From Haloterrigena gelatinilytica (GTDB lineage Archaea > Halobacteriota > Halobacteria > Halobacteriales > Natrialbaceae), in NCBI RefSeq assembly GCF_013342145.1, contig NZ_JABUQZ010000001.1:930001-994000 (forward strand): 64,000 nt of DNA, read 5' to 3'. Under the pieces are notes generated by a model. It was not told where the DNA came from and made no database searches. It was given only the letters and a program-made list of their open reading frames with translations. This document shows positions 8,667-18,025 of the stretch, piece by piece (the first letter of the stretch is position 1; every line of letters begins with the position of its first letter). The position numbers and the translations under genes were made by a program.

Positions 8667-9647
8667 ATGGCTACTCGATCCGTTCTCCCGGAGCGATACT
8701 CGCTCGAGAACCTCCAGAAGGTCGTTCGGAATCCCAGGCTCCTCCGGAAGGAACTGTTCACGCTCGGTCTGCGGATCAACTCGCGGGCGGCCCGGTTTCG
8801 AAACGAGCACCGGGGAACCGACGACGGAATCGACGTGATGGACGCCGACTGGGACAACCTGCTCATCCTCGACGGCTGTCGGCACGATATGTTCGCCGCC
8901 CAGTCGGACCTGGAGGGGACGCTCTCCCGGAAACGATCCCGAGGCAGCGACAGCTGGGAGTTCATGGAGGCGAACTTCGCGGGAAAGGACCTCCACGACA
9001 CGGTGTACGTCACCGCCAATCCCCACGTCTACGAACTCGAGGGCGACGTGTTTCACGCGGTCGTCGACCTCCTGGATCGGCGCTGGGACGAGGACGCACG
9101 GACCGTCCGGCCGGACGCGGTCGTCGAGGAGGCGATCGCCGCCCGCGATCGGTTCCCCGACAAGCGGCTCATCGTCCACTTCATGCAGCCCCACTTCCCG
9201 TTTCTCGGCCCGACCGGGGAACGGTTCTCGCACAAGGGTCTCGAGCACCACCTGGACGACGACGAGCGCTCGAGCGCGCCCAACCCCTGGTTCGGACTCA
9301 TCCACGACCAGGATATCGACGCCGAGACGGTCGTAGCCGCCTACCGGGAGAACCTCGATATCGTCCTGCCCCACGTCGAGTCACTCCTCGAGGCGCTCGA
9401 CGGAAAGAGCGTGGTGACCGCCGACCACGGAAACCTGATCGGCGAGCGGGGCGTTCCCGTGCCGATCCGGCTGTACGGCCACCCGCGCGGACTCCACGTC
9501 GATCAGTTGCTGACCGTTCCGTGGCTCAAGGTCGACGGCGCCACGCGCCGGGAGGTCGTCTCGGAACCGCCGGTCGCGGCCGACGACGCGACGGATGCCG
9601 ACGACGACGCGGTCGAGGATCGGTTGAGCGCGCTCGGCTACGTCTAG
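8667..9647 (+). CDS. Second sulfatase/alkaline-phosphatase-like protein
   Basis: ~326 residues related to the upstream sulfatase. WDNLLILDGCRHDMF holds the first metal Asp; IVHFMQPHFPFLGP and VVTADHGNLIGERG hold the other metal ligands. The C-terminus (VEDRLSALGYV) matches the QDRLEKLGYV end of the preceding protein, indicating common descent. The protein is shorter and lacks part of the C-terminal subdomain. In-frame GTG 8646 is possible, but ATG 8667 lies about 30 bp from an A-rich box. Probable role in modification of a surface glycan together with the flippase. Confidence 0.85.
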   Translation: MATRSVLPERYSLENLQKVVRNPRLLRKELFTLGLRINSRAARFRNEHRGTDDGIDVMDADWDNLLILDGCRHDMFAAQSDLEGTLSRKRSRGSDSWEFMEANFAGKDLHDTVYVTANPHVYELEGDVFHAVVDLLDRRWDEDARTVRPDAVVEEAIAARDRFPDKRLIVHFMQPHFPFLGPTGERFSHKGLEHHLDDDERSSAPNPWFGLIHDQDIDAETVVAAYRENLDIVLPHVESLLEALDGKSVVTADHGNLIGERGVPVPIRLYGHPRGLHVDQLLTVPWLKVDGATRREVVSEPPVAADDATDADDDAVEDRLSALGYV

Positions 9648-9842
9648 TCGCGGCCGGACGCCGTCGAAGCGACCCGTCCGCCGCTCGGATAGACGTTCGC
9701 TGCGAGGAACAAACGTCCCTCGGTGGCTCCCGTCGTACCGATCTATCCTTTATCAAAAATATCTCCACAACTTCAATCATAATTATACATTTGGTCATGG
9801 TACAATGATATTCTGTTTGTTTTATTCAATAATTAAGAGAAG

Positions 9843-9853
9843 ACTTATATAGG
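9843..9853 (+). promoter_or_regulatory. TATA box of leaderless promoter
   Basis: TTATATA is centred 28 bp before ATG 9876, the spacing expected for an archaeal leaderless transcript. The ~130 bp upstream (from ~9740) is strikingly A/T-rich for this region and carries no gene. Confidence 0.7.
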
Positions 9854-9875
9854 AAACGGAGAATTACAGCATCGT

Positions 9876-12512
9876 ATGGCACGCGATCCTGCAGTATCGG
9901 ATGATGGTGTATCCAGCGGTGCGAACCCCGAGAGAGCGGATTACGGGGATAATAACACGTTACTTGACCGTCGCTCGTACCTGAAATTGGCGGGGGCAAC
10001 GACGGCCGCGGCGACCGCAGTGACCGCAGCGACCGGCGCTGCGAGCGCGGCCGACTACGACGTGATTCGGGCCCAGGGACAGACGATCAACATCGGCAGC
10101 GGAGAAACGTTCGAGAACAAACTGATCGATCTCACGACCGGCAGCAGCGTGCTGTTGATGGTCAACGGAGCGAACTCGACGATTCGGAACGTCGGCTTCA
10201 AAGGCCTCCACCGGGGCGACGGGTTCATGATCTCGATCAACGCCGGCCGCGGCGACGTGCTCGTCGAAAACGTCTATCTCGGCGACGGGTCGACGAAGGA
10301 AGGTGCGGATTTCGTTCACGGGCCCGGCGCGGTCTTCATGCATCGGAACAACAACGCCGACGTGACGTTCCGCCGCTGTAACGTACAGGGGTGGCCGAAC
10401 AACGCCTTCTACTGTTCGAACACCGCCCACGGCGGCAGCGCCCGATTCGAGTACTGTTTCGGCAAGAACAACGGCGTTTCGACGTACCGCGTCGCGAGCG
10501 GAAACGACGCGATCATCGGTTGCGTCGCGTACAACGATAACACCGACTACGGGCAGGGCTACGGCGGCTACGGCGAGACGAACGGCCGCCCCGTCTGGGT
10601 CTGGAACGGCGGCACCGTGACGATCCGCGACTCGAACTTCTCCGACGGCCCGTACCCGTACGCGCTGGTCGCCGGCGCGAACAACTCGCCCGGCCGCGCC
10701 AATTTCGAGAGCGGCGGCTACAGCGGCAACATCCGTCGGGGCGCCGGCTCGACCGTCACCGTCGGCAGCGCCGTCTCGAGCGCTCCGGATCTCTCGATTC
10801 CCGACGGCGTTCCCACGTCGGCCGAGGCGGCGGCCTCGGGCGGCGAGCGGCGAACCCGCGGCGATCACGAGAACCTCCAGCACACCTACGAGTTCGTCGC
10901 CGAAGGCGAGAGCGAGCCGACCGACTACTACTTCGAGGTCGAAGAAGGGCCGATCGAGCCTTCGTCGTACAACGGCGCGACGATCGAACCGGAGTACACG
11001 TGGGTCAACGACGACGGCACGCGCGCCGCGGGCCGCGTCGTCGACGGCCGCCACGCCTGGGAGTTCGATTCGCCGCTCGTCGACGTCACCGTCGACGGTC
11101 CGGCTACCCCCCTCGTCAACGACCGACAGTCGAATCTCGACCGCTACCCGCGTTCGGGCGCGGCCGGCGACGACTGGAAGGGAGACATGCCGTGGCACGC
11201 TACAGACAGCGGATCGTCGGACGAGCCCGACGGCGGGAGCGACGGAACCGACGGCAGCAACGACGAGACCACGGACGACAGCACCGACACCGACGAGAGC
11301 ACCGACGGCGAACGCGAGTTCGAACACACCTACGAGTTCGTCGCCGAAGGCGAGAGCGAACCGACCGACTACTACTTCGAGGTCGAGGAGGGGCCCATCG
11401 AACCCTCCACGTACAACGGCGCGACGGTCGAGGAGTCCCGCATGTGGGTCAGCGACGACGGCACGCGTGCCGCGGGTCGCGTCGCCGACGGCCGCCACGC
11501 CTGGGCGTTCGACTCGCTGCTCGTCGACGTCACCGTCGACGGCCCGGCCGAGCCGCTCGTCGACGACCGACAGTCGAACCTCGATCGATACCCGCAGTCG
11601 GGTGCGACCGGCGACGGCTGGAAGGGCGACATGCCGTGGCACCACTCGTTCGAACACACCTACGAGTTCGTCGCTGAGGGCGAGAGCGAACCGACCGACT
11701 ACTACTTCGAAGTCGAAGAAGGGCCGATCGAGCCCTCCACGTACAACGGTGCGACGGTCGAGGAATCCCGCATGTGGGTCAGCGACGACGGGACGCGCGC
11801 TGCGGGTCGCGTCGTCGACGGCCGCCACGCCTGGGAGTTCGACTCGCTGCTCGTCGACGTCACCGTCGACGGCCCGGCCGAGCCGCTCGTCGACGACCGA
11901 CCGTCGTATCTCGGCCGCTATCCGCTTTCGGGCGCGACCGGCGACGGCTGGAAGGGCGACATGCCGTGGCACGCCGCTGACGACCCCGTGCACACGCTGT
12001 TGATCGACGGCGTCGGTATCATCGGTAAGACCAGCTACGACTTCCGCGTCAGCGGCGACGCCGAACCGACGAACTACCAGGGCGCGTCGATCAACGACGA
12101 CACGTCGATCGTCGACGGGCGCGTGAGCGGTTCGCTGCGGGGCTGGCGCGACGCCTTCGAGTTCAGCGGCGACCTCGAGTCGCTCACGATCAACGGCTCG
12201 GCCCGCGTCTACCTCGACGACGAGCGGGTCGACCCCAACGAGTACGGCGAGGAACTCGACCACGTCCTCACGATCGTCAGCAACGGCTCGCCCGCGAGCT
12301 ACGAGGTGAGCGTCGACGGACGGATCGCGGCGATCGCCGGCGACGACTCGAGCGAGGCGGCCTCGATTCGGGACGGACGGACGGCCGTCGGCTCGATCGA
12401 CGCCGGCTACCACCGGTTCCGCTACTCGGGATCGGTGACGGATCTCGCGTTCGACGAGGGGACGGCGTTCGTCTACGCCGATCAGGACCGAATCACCCCC
12501 GACGACTACTGA
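9876..12512 (+). CDS. Tat-exported beta-helix protein with three tandem ~106-residue repeats
   Basis: 878-residue secreted protein. A twin-arginine signal (DRRSYLKLAG at ~31-40, Ala-rich core to ~60) precedes a right-handed beta-helix, pectate-lyase-like region (~61-290; NSTIRNVGF, GDVLVENVYL, VTIRDSNF) rich in Asn and Gly. Three near-identical modules follow (HTYEFVAEGESEPTDYYFEV ... GDMPWH), separated by an acidic Ser/Thr/Asp linker between repeats 1 and 2. Two more diverged beta modules end the chain (HTLLIDGVGIIGKTSYDFRV; HVLTIVSNGSPASYEVSV). It may bind or cleave surface polysaccharide. No lyase catalytic residues could be assigned. Confidence 0.88.
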   Translation: MARDPAVSDDGVSSGANPERADYGDNNTLLDRRSYLKLAGATTAAATAVTAATGAASAADYDVIRAQGQTINIGSGETFENKLIDLTTGSSVLLMVNGANSTIRNVGFKGLHRGDGFMISINAGRGDVLVENVYLGDGSTKEGADFVHGPGAVFMHRNNNADVTFRRCNVQGWPNNAFYCSNTAHGGSARFEYCFGKNNGVSTYRVASGNDAIIGCVAYNDNTDYGQGYGGYGETNGRPVWVWNGGTVTIRDSNFSDGPYPYALVAGANNSPGRANFESGGYSGNIRRGAGSTVTVGSAVSSAPDLSIPDGVPTSAEAAASGGERRTRGDHENLQHTYEFVAEGESEPTDYYFEVEEGPIEPSSYNGATIEPEYTWVNDDGTRAAGRVVDGRHAWEFDSPLVDVTVDGPATPLVNDRQSNLDRYPRSGAAGDDWKGDMPWHATDSGSSDEPDGGSDGTDGSNDETTDDSTDTDESTDGEREFEHTYEFVAEGESEPTDYYFEVEEGPIEPSTYNGATVEESRMWVSDDGTRAAGRVADGRHAWAFDSLLVDVTVDGPAEPLVDDRQSNLDRYPQSGATGDGWKGDMPWHHSFEHTYEFVAEGESEPTDYYFEVEEGPIEPSTYNGATVEESRMWVSDDGTRAAGRVVDGRHAWEFDSLLVDVTVDGPAEPLVDDRPSYLGRYPLSGATGDGWKGDMPWHAADDPVHTLLIDGVGIIGKTSYDFRVSGDAEPTNYQGASINDDTSIVDGRVSGSLRGWRDAFEFSGDLESLTINGSARVYLDDERVDPNEYGEELDHVLTIVSNGSPASYEVSVDGRIAAIAGDDSSEAASIRDGRTAVGSIDAGYHRFRYSGSVTDLAFDEGTAFVYADQDRITPDDY
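10881..11198 (+). repeat. Intragenic repeat unit 1 (106 codons)
   Basis: First copy of the HTYEFVAEGE...DMPWH module in the beta-helix protein; same length (318 bp) as the other two copies. Confidence 0.9.
11325..11642 (+). repeat. Intragenic repeat unit 2 (106 codons)
   Basis: Second copy, preceded by a Ser/Thr/Asp-rich linker of about 40 codons. Highly similar at DNA level to copy 3. Confidence 0.9.
11655..11972 (+). repeat. Intragenic repeat unit 3 (106 codons)
   Basis: Third copy, only four codons after copy 2 and nearly identical to it, suggesting recent tandem duplication or gene conversion. Confidence 0.9.
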
Positions 12513-12557
12513 ACCGAGCCGCTGAGAATCGGCCGCCCGAACCGCGGGCGGCCTGTG

Positions 12558-12968
12558 CTAGAACGATTCCGTTTTTTCCGCCCGAACCACCGCTTTCACG
12601 ACGTCCGTCGCCCGTTTGACGGCGGCGCCGCTCTCGACGAACACGAGCGTTCGCGGCGGCCGCGTCGCTTTCGGACGAACGCGTAACTCGAGGTCCTGGG
12701 CCGCCTCGGCCGCGACCTCCTGTCCCGTCTCGAACTCGAGTCGGGCCCTGTCCTCGTGGACGAAAACGCGCGCGATCCGTTCGGCGTCGTCCGAGCGAGG
12801 GGGCGCGAGCGCCACGTCGTAGGCGCGCGCACCGTCGGTCGTCGGCTCGACGTCGCGGTCGGCGTTCGCGACCTCGATCGACGCGAGTTCGTCGTCCTCG
12901 CGGCCGTCGAGTTCGGAGGCGAGCAGTTCGGCGATCCGGCGACCGTCGGTGATCCGCTCCTCGACCAT
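12558..12968 (-). CDS. Conserved haloarchaeal hypothetical protein
   Basis: 136 residues, soluble and acidic, no motif recognised. It starts MVEERITDGRRIAELLASEL and ends with a basic segment (VRPKATRPPRTLVFVESGAAVKRA). It follows the DUF2240-like gene by 24 bp on the same strand, so the two are probably co-transcribed. Confidence 0.75.
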   Translation of the reverse strand: MVEERITDGRRIAELLASELDGREDDELASIEVANADRDVEPTTDGARAYDVALAPPRSDDAERIARVFVHEDRARLEFETGQEVAAEAAQDLELRVRPKATRPPRTLVFVESGAAVKRATDVVKAVVRAEKTESF

Positions 12969-12992
12969 ACCCTCCGATCGGTCGGCCGGGAA

Positions 12993-13457
12993 CTAACGCC
13001 CTTCGGCTTCCGCGTCGGCGAGGGCCTCCCGCGCGACGGGGACCAGTTCGCTCACGTCGACGCCCTCTCGCCGGGCGTAGACGACCGCGGCGGCCTCGAT
13101 GGTCAGACCGAGGTCGTCCTGTAGTTGGTTGATGGCGCCGACCGCCTCGTGTTTCTCCATCCCCTCGGCGACGAGCGCGTCGAGGACGCGTTCGAACGCC
13201 GAGCGCTCCTGTAAGAGTTCCTCGTCGGGAACGAACTCGTCGGGGACGGTCACCTCGCCGGGATCGAACGTGGCCTCGAGGGCGTCGTCGGTGCGCTCGA
13301 GGAGACCGTCCTGAGTGGCGACGTCGATCAGGCGTTTCGACTGGTCGGGCGAGAACCAGTCGCGGTCGAGCGAGAGCGCGACCACGAACTCGTTTTCCTG
13401 GAGGCGCCGGGTGCCGTTCTGGATGAACGGGGCGGCGACCGCGACGCGAAGGCTCAT
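12993..13457 (-). CDS. DUF2240 family protein
   Basis: 154-residue archaeal protein. The N-terminal part (AAPFIQNGTRRLQENEFVVALSLDRDWFSP) resembles DUF2240 proteins, which look like winged-helix nucleic-acid-associated proteins of unknown role. The C-terminal half is helical (LDALVAEGMEKHEAVGAINQLQDDLGLTIEAAAVVYARREG). It lies head to tail between an RNase H-like gene upstream and the preceding hypothetical gene downstream, all on the minus strand. Confidence 0.8.
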   Translation of the reverse strand: MSLRVAVAAPFIQNGTRRLQENEFVVALSLDRDWFSPDQSKRLIDVATQDGLLERTDDALEATFDPGEVTVPDEFVPDEELLQERSAFERVLDALVAEGMEKHEAVGAINQLQDDLGLTIEAAAVVYARREGVDVSELVPVAREALADAEAEGR

Positions 13458-13536
13458 GGAATGAGGTCGCCGGAACGACGAGATAACGGTGGCGGTTCCG
13501 CGCCGCCGTCGCGGACGCGGGGGACGGCGTCAGTCG

Positions 13537-14175
13537 TCAGTCCGAGGCGCGCCCGCTCCCGCCGTTGCGATCGGCTCGAGACGGCGGCGGGAACTCGGCG
13601 GCGGCCGGTTCCGGCGTCTCCGGCAGGACGCAGCGCTCGGGTTCCTGGTTGACGTGTCGGTAGCGATCGGGGGCGTTCGCGAGCGGGTGGGCCGGGTTCT
13701 GTCCGCTGTCGATGCGCGCGGCCCTGACCTCGCCGAACCCGGTGAGACGGGCCTGGATACCGCGCCAGTGGTTGCGCGACGCGGGCGGGATCGAGACCGG
13801 ACGCGGCGGTTTGCCGTCCGGATGGTTCGTCGCGAGGATGGTGCTGTTGACGTTGCTGGCCAACGAGTCGTGGTCCACGAGCACGCCGACGCAGGCGTCT
13901 CGCGGCGCGCGAGCGGCGAGGACGTCGAGACCGAGGTGGAGCGCCCGATACTCGGCGACGTTGTTGTCCGGAGGCGCGTCCGCGGTCGCGACGCGGGCGA
14001 CGCGGGTGCCGTCGCGCGTTTCGATGACAGCGCCCAGTCCGCCGCCGGACTCCCGGAAGGAGCCGTCGGTGGCGACGTAGAAGTCCCGGTGATGGGTTCG
14101 CGGGGGGTGGGCGATGTGCGGTGTGGGCGACTCGTCGAACAGGTCCCGCAGGTTGGACCGGCCGTGAGCGGCCAT
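13537..14175 (-). CDS. RNase H-like (reverse transcriptase-like) protein
   Basis: ~212 residues with an RNase HI fold: FYVATDGSFRESGGGLGAVI (first Asp, strand 1), DNNVAEYRALHLGLDVL (Glu of the NxAEYxAL helix) and VGVLVDHDSLASNVN (third Asp). The final catalytic His/Asp loop is not obvious. The start MAAHGRSNLRDLF (14175) is favoured over the upstream in-frame ATG. This is one of two distant RNase H-like genes in the window; the other (37554) is the more canonical. Confidence 0.8.
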   Translation of the reverse strand: MAAHGRSNLRDLFDESPTPHIAHPPRTHHRDFYVATDGSFRESGGGLGAVIETRDGTRVARVATADAPPDNNVAEYRALHLGLDVLAARAPRDACVGVLVDHDSLASNVNSTILATNHPDGKPPRPVSIPPASRNHWRGIQARLTGFGEVRAARIDSGQNPAHPLANAPDRYRHVNQEPERCVLPETPEPAAAEFPPPSRADRNGGSGRASD

Positions 14176-14407
14176 ACGAACGACTAAGCCGCTCGCCAAC
14201 TTAACTATTCTGTCCGCGATAACAAATGCCACACATCGAGCTACCGAGTGCTACTGTGCCGAACAGCGGTACGATCCGTTTACTAATGCGTTCCGACGGA
14301 TACTAGCGGAGAGACTTCCAGCAGCGGTGAGAGTCATCGACGACCGACCGTCATCGATCGCTATTTGTGTCACCATACCTATGTGTTTTCGAACGGTATG
14401 TGGGGAC

Positions 14408-15973
14408 ATGGCACGGGAAGTAAAGGGACGGGCGACGCGGCGGTCGTTCCTGATGACAACGGGTGCAGCGTCAGCGGTGGCGGTCGCCGGCTGTCTCGGC
14501 GGTGAGGGGCCGGACGACGACGAGTTCGTGATCACGCTCTCGCAGTTTCCGGACACCGTCGACCCCATCGACCACATCACGGGCGACTACTTCGACGTCT
14601 TCGATCACGTCTACGAACCCCTGTTCGACATTCAACCGGGCGAGGCGCCCGAGTCGCGGGTCGTCGAAGACTGGGAGCACGGCGACGGCGCCGCCGAGTT
14701 GCGTCTCCGCGACGACGTACAGTTCCACGACGGCCAGGACCTGACCGCCGAAGACGTCGCGTTCACCCTCGAGCGCCAGATCGATCCGGAGGTCGGTCCC
14801 GCCTCCTCGCAGGTCGCCGGGTTGGGATCGATCGAGGGGGCCGAGGCGGTCGACGACTCGACCGTTCGGTTCGAGTACTCGGGAGCGGCCGCGCTCGCCG
14901 AGTACGAGTTCGGGAACTACGCGCGAGCGATGAGCCGCGAGTGGACGGACGACCAGGAGAGCGCCGAGAGCGGCGAGATCGTCGGCGACTCGGCGGACGT
15001 CTTCAACGGGACCGGCCCCTACGAGGTCGTCGACTTCACGCCGGACACCGAAATCGTCCTCGAGCCGTTCGACGACTACTGGGGCGACGAGCCGCCGTTC
15101 GAGCGGCTCGTGTTCAACGCCGACGAGGAGTCCAGCGGCCGCGTCGCCGCGCTCGAGACCGGGGAGAGCGATCTCACTATCAACGTCCTGCCGGAGGACG
15201 TCCAGACGGTTCAGGACACCGAGGACGCCGAGGTCCGGACGGTGACGAGCTTCCGGAACATCTTCTGCCCGATGAAAAACGAGGCGGAGCCCTTCGACAG
15301 TCAAGAATTCCGGCAGGCGATGAACTACGCCGTCGACAACGAGGGCGTCATCGACGACGTCCTCAGCGGCTTCGGGGAACCGATGAGCCAGCCGGTCCCG
15401 CCGGGCGTCAACGGCTACAACCCCGACCTCGACCCGTACCCCTACGATCCCGACGAGGCCGAGAGCCTCGTCGAGGAGAGCGGCTACGGCGGGGCGGAGA
15501 TCGAACTGGTCGCCCCGCAGGGACGGTACCTGAACGACGCCGACGTCGCCCAGACCGTCGCCGACCAGATCGACCAGCTCGAGAACGTCTCCTGTGACGT
15601 CGACGTCGTCGACTTCGGAGTCGTCTCCGACGCGAACTCGGCGGGGATGGACGACTACGAGATCCCCTTCTTCATGATCGGCTGGGGGGTCATCACCGGC
15701 GACACCGACTACGGCGTCTCCGGGTTCTTCCAGGAGGGCGGCGGCGTCCAGACGTTCCGCGACGAGGAACTCGATCAGGCGATCGAGGAGAGCAAGGAGA
15801 TCGACGATCCCGAAGAGCGCGAGCAACAGCTACAGGCGGTCAACGAGCTGGCCCGGGAGAAGGCGCCGTGGATCTTCCTCCACTTACAGGAGAGCATCTA
15901 CGGCGTCCGCCAGGACGTCCAGTGGGAGCCCCGCGAGGACGAGACCATCTGGGCCTGGGAGATGAGCCAGTAG
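14408..15973 (+). CDS. ABC transporter substrate-binding lipoprotein (dipeptide/oligopeptide type)
   Basis: ~521-residue extracytoplasmic receptor of the SBP_bac_5 family. The N-terminus has a Tat motif with a lipobox (RRSFLMTTGAASAVAVAGC), so it is exported folded and lipid-anchored at Cys. Family signatures are FDHVYEPLFD, LRDDVQFHDGQDLTAEDVAF and FRQAMNYAVDNEGV. It heads a five-gene operon with two permeases and two ATPases. ATG 14408 gives the proper signal peptide; upstream in-frame codons would bury it. Confidence 0.93.
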   Translation: MAREVKGRATRRSFLMTTGAASAVAVAGCLGGEGPDDDEFVITLSQFPDTVDPIDHITGDYFDVFDHVYEPLFDIQPGEAPESRVVEDWEHGDGAAELRLRDDVQFHDGQDLTAEDVAFTLERQIDPEVGPASSQVAGLGSIEGAEAVDDSTVRFEYSGAAALAEYEFGNYARAMSREWTDDQESAESGEIVGDSADVFNGTGPYEVVDFTPDTEIVLEPFDDYWGDEPPFERLVFNADEESSGRVAALETGESDLTINVLPEDVQTVQDTEDAEVRTVTSFRNIFCPMKNEAEPFDSQEFRQAMNYAVDNEGVIDDVLSGFGEPMSQPVPPGVNGYNPDLDPYPYDPDEAESLVEESGYGGAEIELVAPQGRYLNDADVAQTVADQIDQLENVSCDVDVVDFGVVSDANSAGMDDYEIPFFMIGWGVITGDTDYGVSGFFQEGGGVQTFRDEELDQAIEESKEIDDPEEREQQLQAVNELAREKAPWIFLHLQESIYGVRQDVQWEPREDETIWAWEMSQ

Positions 15974-16043
15974 ATCGACGCCCGGTCGGCGTACGGCGTC
16001 CGACCGAACTGCCCCCGTAGGGGGCGAACGACGTAACCATCAG

Positions 16044-17033
16044 ATGGCACTCGGAAAATTCCTGGTGAAACGGCTCCTTCAGGGCGTGTTCGTCGTCTGG
16101 GGAGTCGTCACCGTCATGTTCACGTTGCGGGCCGTCTCGCCGGGCGATCCGGCGAACCTGATCGTCGGCGAGGCCGCCGACCCGCACCTCCGCGAACAGG
16201 TCAGACAACAGTACGGACTGAACGAACCGATATACGTCCAGTACGCCGACTACCTGCGAGGGATCGTCGTCGGCGACTTCGGCTACTCCTTCCAGTCGGG
16301 TCGACAGGTCGAGGCGATGGTGATCGAACGGGTCCCGGCGACCCTCGAGTTGGCGGTCGCGGCGACGATCATCGCGATCCTCATCGCGGTGCCGTTGGGC
16401 GTGATCAGCGCGTCCCGCCGGAACGAACCCGCCGACTACGGGGCGACGATGTTCTCGCTGCTCGGGATCTCGACGCCGAACTTCTGGCTGGGCTTGATGT
16501 TGATCCTGCTGCTCGCCGTGCAGCTCGGGCTGTTCCCGACCGGTCGGCGGCCGGTCGGTCTCGCGGAGGCCCTGACGGCCCTGGCGACGACCGGTTACGC
16601 CACCGGACTCGTCGTGTGGCTCAAACACATCATCCTGCCGGCGATCACGCTGGGGACGTACTTCACGGCCCTGATCACGCGACTGACGCGCAGCGGGATG
16701 CTCGACGAACTCGGCAAGCCGTACGTCGACGCGACCGAGGCGAAGGGGCTGCCGGCCGCGTTGATCCGGTACAAGCACGTCCTCCGGAACACGATGATCC
16801 CGATCGTGACCGTCCTCGGCCTCCAGCTGGGGACGCTGATCGGCGGCGCGGTCATCACGGAGACGGTGTTCAGCTGGCCCGGTCTCGGCGACCGACTCAT
16901 TCAGGCGCTGAACGCCCGCGACTGGCCGCTCATGCAGGGGATTATCGTCTTCATCGGCATCTCATTCGTCCTGATCAACATCGTCGTCGACGCGCTGTAC
17001 GCCTCGCTCGATCCCCGGGTGATCGACGAATGA
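16044..17033 (+). CDS. dppB: ABC transporter permease, DppB/OppB type
   Basis: 329-residue inner membrane permease with six TM helices. The N-terminal region has FLVKRLLQGVFVVWGVVTVMF and the PGDPANLI motif. The EAA loop that docks to the ATPase is VDATEAKGLPAALIRYKHVLRN. Its TGA overlaps the ATG of the next permease (ATGA at 17030), so translation is coupled. Confidence 0.94.
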   Translation: MALGKFLVKRLLQGVFVVWGVVTVMFTLRAVSPGDPANLIVGEAADPHLREQVRQQYGLNEPIYVQYADYLRGIVVGDFGYSFQSGRQVEAMVIERVPATLELAVAATIIAILIAVPLGVISASRRNEPADYGATMFSLLGISTPNFWLGLMLILLLAVQLGLFPTGRRPVGLAEALTALATTGYATGLVVWLKHIILPAITLGTYFTALITRLTRSGMLDELGKPYVDATEAKGLPAALIRYKHVLRNTMIPIVTVLGLQLGTLIGGAVITETVFSWPGLGDRLIQALNARDWPLMQGIIVFIGISFVLINIVVDALYASLDPRVIDE

Positions 17034-18025
17034 TCCCCGAGCGGCTGCGATCGAACCTGAAGCGGGAGTTCGACCGGAGCCTGCTGGCGAAGCTGGGGCT
17101 GGTGCTCCTCGTCGGCGTCCTGCTCATGGCGGTGTTCGCGCCGATCATCGCGACCCACGATCCGACGCGGACCGGCTACGTCGACGAGAACGGCAACGAG
17201 TATCCGCCGCGGGGCGCGGAGTACACCACGCAGATCGGCGAGGACGGCGAGTTCGTCGAAGTCGAGGTCGAACCGAACGAAGAGCACCTCCTCGGGACGA
17301 ACAACATCGGCCAGGACGTCTTCTCCCGCTTCGTCTACGGCGCGCGGACGTCGCTGCTGGTCGGACTCCTCGGAACCGGACTCGCCGTTCTCATGGGCGT
17401 CCCGTTCGGCCTGATCGCGGGCTACTACGGCGGCCGCGTCGACGACGCGATGATGCGGATCGCCGACGTCATGCTGGCGTTCCCCTCGCTGGTCCTCGCG
17501 CTCGCCTTAATCGGCGTCTTCGGCACCTCGGGGATCAGCGTTCCCGACCCGATCGTGATGGCGGGGCTGGCCGACGGGATGCCCGAGCGCACCGTCATCC
17601 CCGGAACCGTCACGATCGTCGTCGCGCTGGTCACCTGGGTCTGGTTCGCCCGCGTCGCCCGCGGCGAGGCGATGTCCGTCCGCACCGAGGAGTACGTCAA
17701 GGCGGCCAGGAGCGTCGGCGCGAGCGACCGGACGATCCTCCGCAAACACGTGCTGCCGAACAGTCTGACGCCGGTGATCGTGCTCGCGACGATTCAGGTC
17801 GCCGCGGTCGTCCTGCTCGAGAGTTCGCTCTCGTTTCTCGGCTTTTCGGGGACGACGCTCTCGTGGGGCTACGAGATCCAGCGCGGACAGGACTACCTCC
17901 GGACGCGCTGGTGGATCGCGACGATTCCGGGGATCGGGATCGTCCTGTCGGTGATCGCCGTCAACCTGTTGGGCGACTGGCTGCGCGACGCGCTCGATCC
18001 GAACATCGAAGGTGAACGAGGATGA
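17030..18025 (+). CDS. dppC: ABC transporter permease, DppC/OppC type
   Basis: 331 residues. An N-terminal OppC_N helix (KLGLVLLVGVLLMAVFAPIIA) is followed by the characteristic linker up to HLLGTNNIGQDVFSRFVYGA and five further TM helices. The EAA loop is VKAARSVGASDRTILRKHVLPN. It overlaps the upstream permease by 4 bp and the downstream ATPase gene by 4 bp. The insert between TM1 and HLLGT is longer than in bacterial DppC and acidic. Confidence 0.94.
   Translation: MIPERLRSNLKREFDRSLLAKLGLVLLVGVLLMAVFAPIIATHDPTRTGYVDENGNEYPPRGAEYTTQIGEDGEFVEVEVEPNEEHLLGTNNIGQDVFSRFVYGARTSLLVGLLGTGLAVLMGVPFGLIAGYYGGRVDDAMMRIADVMLAFPSLVLALALIGVFGTSGISVPDPIVMAGLADGMPERTVIPGTVTIVVALVTWVWFARVARGEAMSVRTEEYVKAARSVGASDRTILRKHVLPNSLTPVIVLATIQVAAVVLLESSLSFLGFSGTTLSWGYEIQRGQDYLRTRWWIATIPGIGIVLSVIAVNLLGDWLRDALDPNIEGERG

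Noticed and set aside
10881-11972. Tandem repeats as a CRISPR-like array
   Set aside because: Repeat unit is 318 bp, in frame and protein-coding; there is no short repeat-spacer pattern anywhere in the window.
9960-12413. 817-residue minus-strand frame antisense to the beta-helix protein
   Set aside because: Repeats in it simply mirror the real repeats; composition is artefactual (Val/Arg/Asp-rich) and no start context is present.
14471-15826. 451-residue frame antisense to the substrate-binding protein
   Set aside because: Shadow of a strongly supported gene in a transporter operon.
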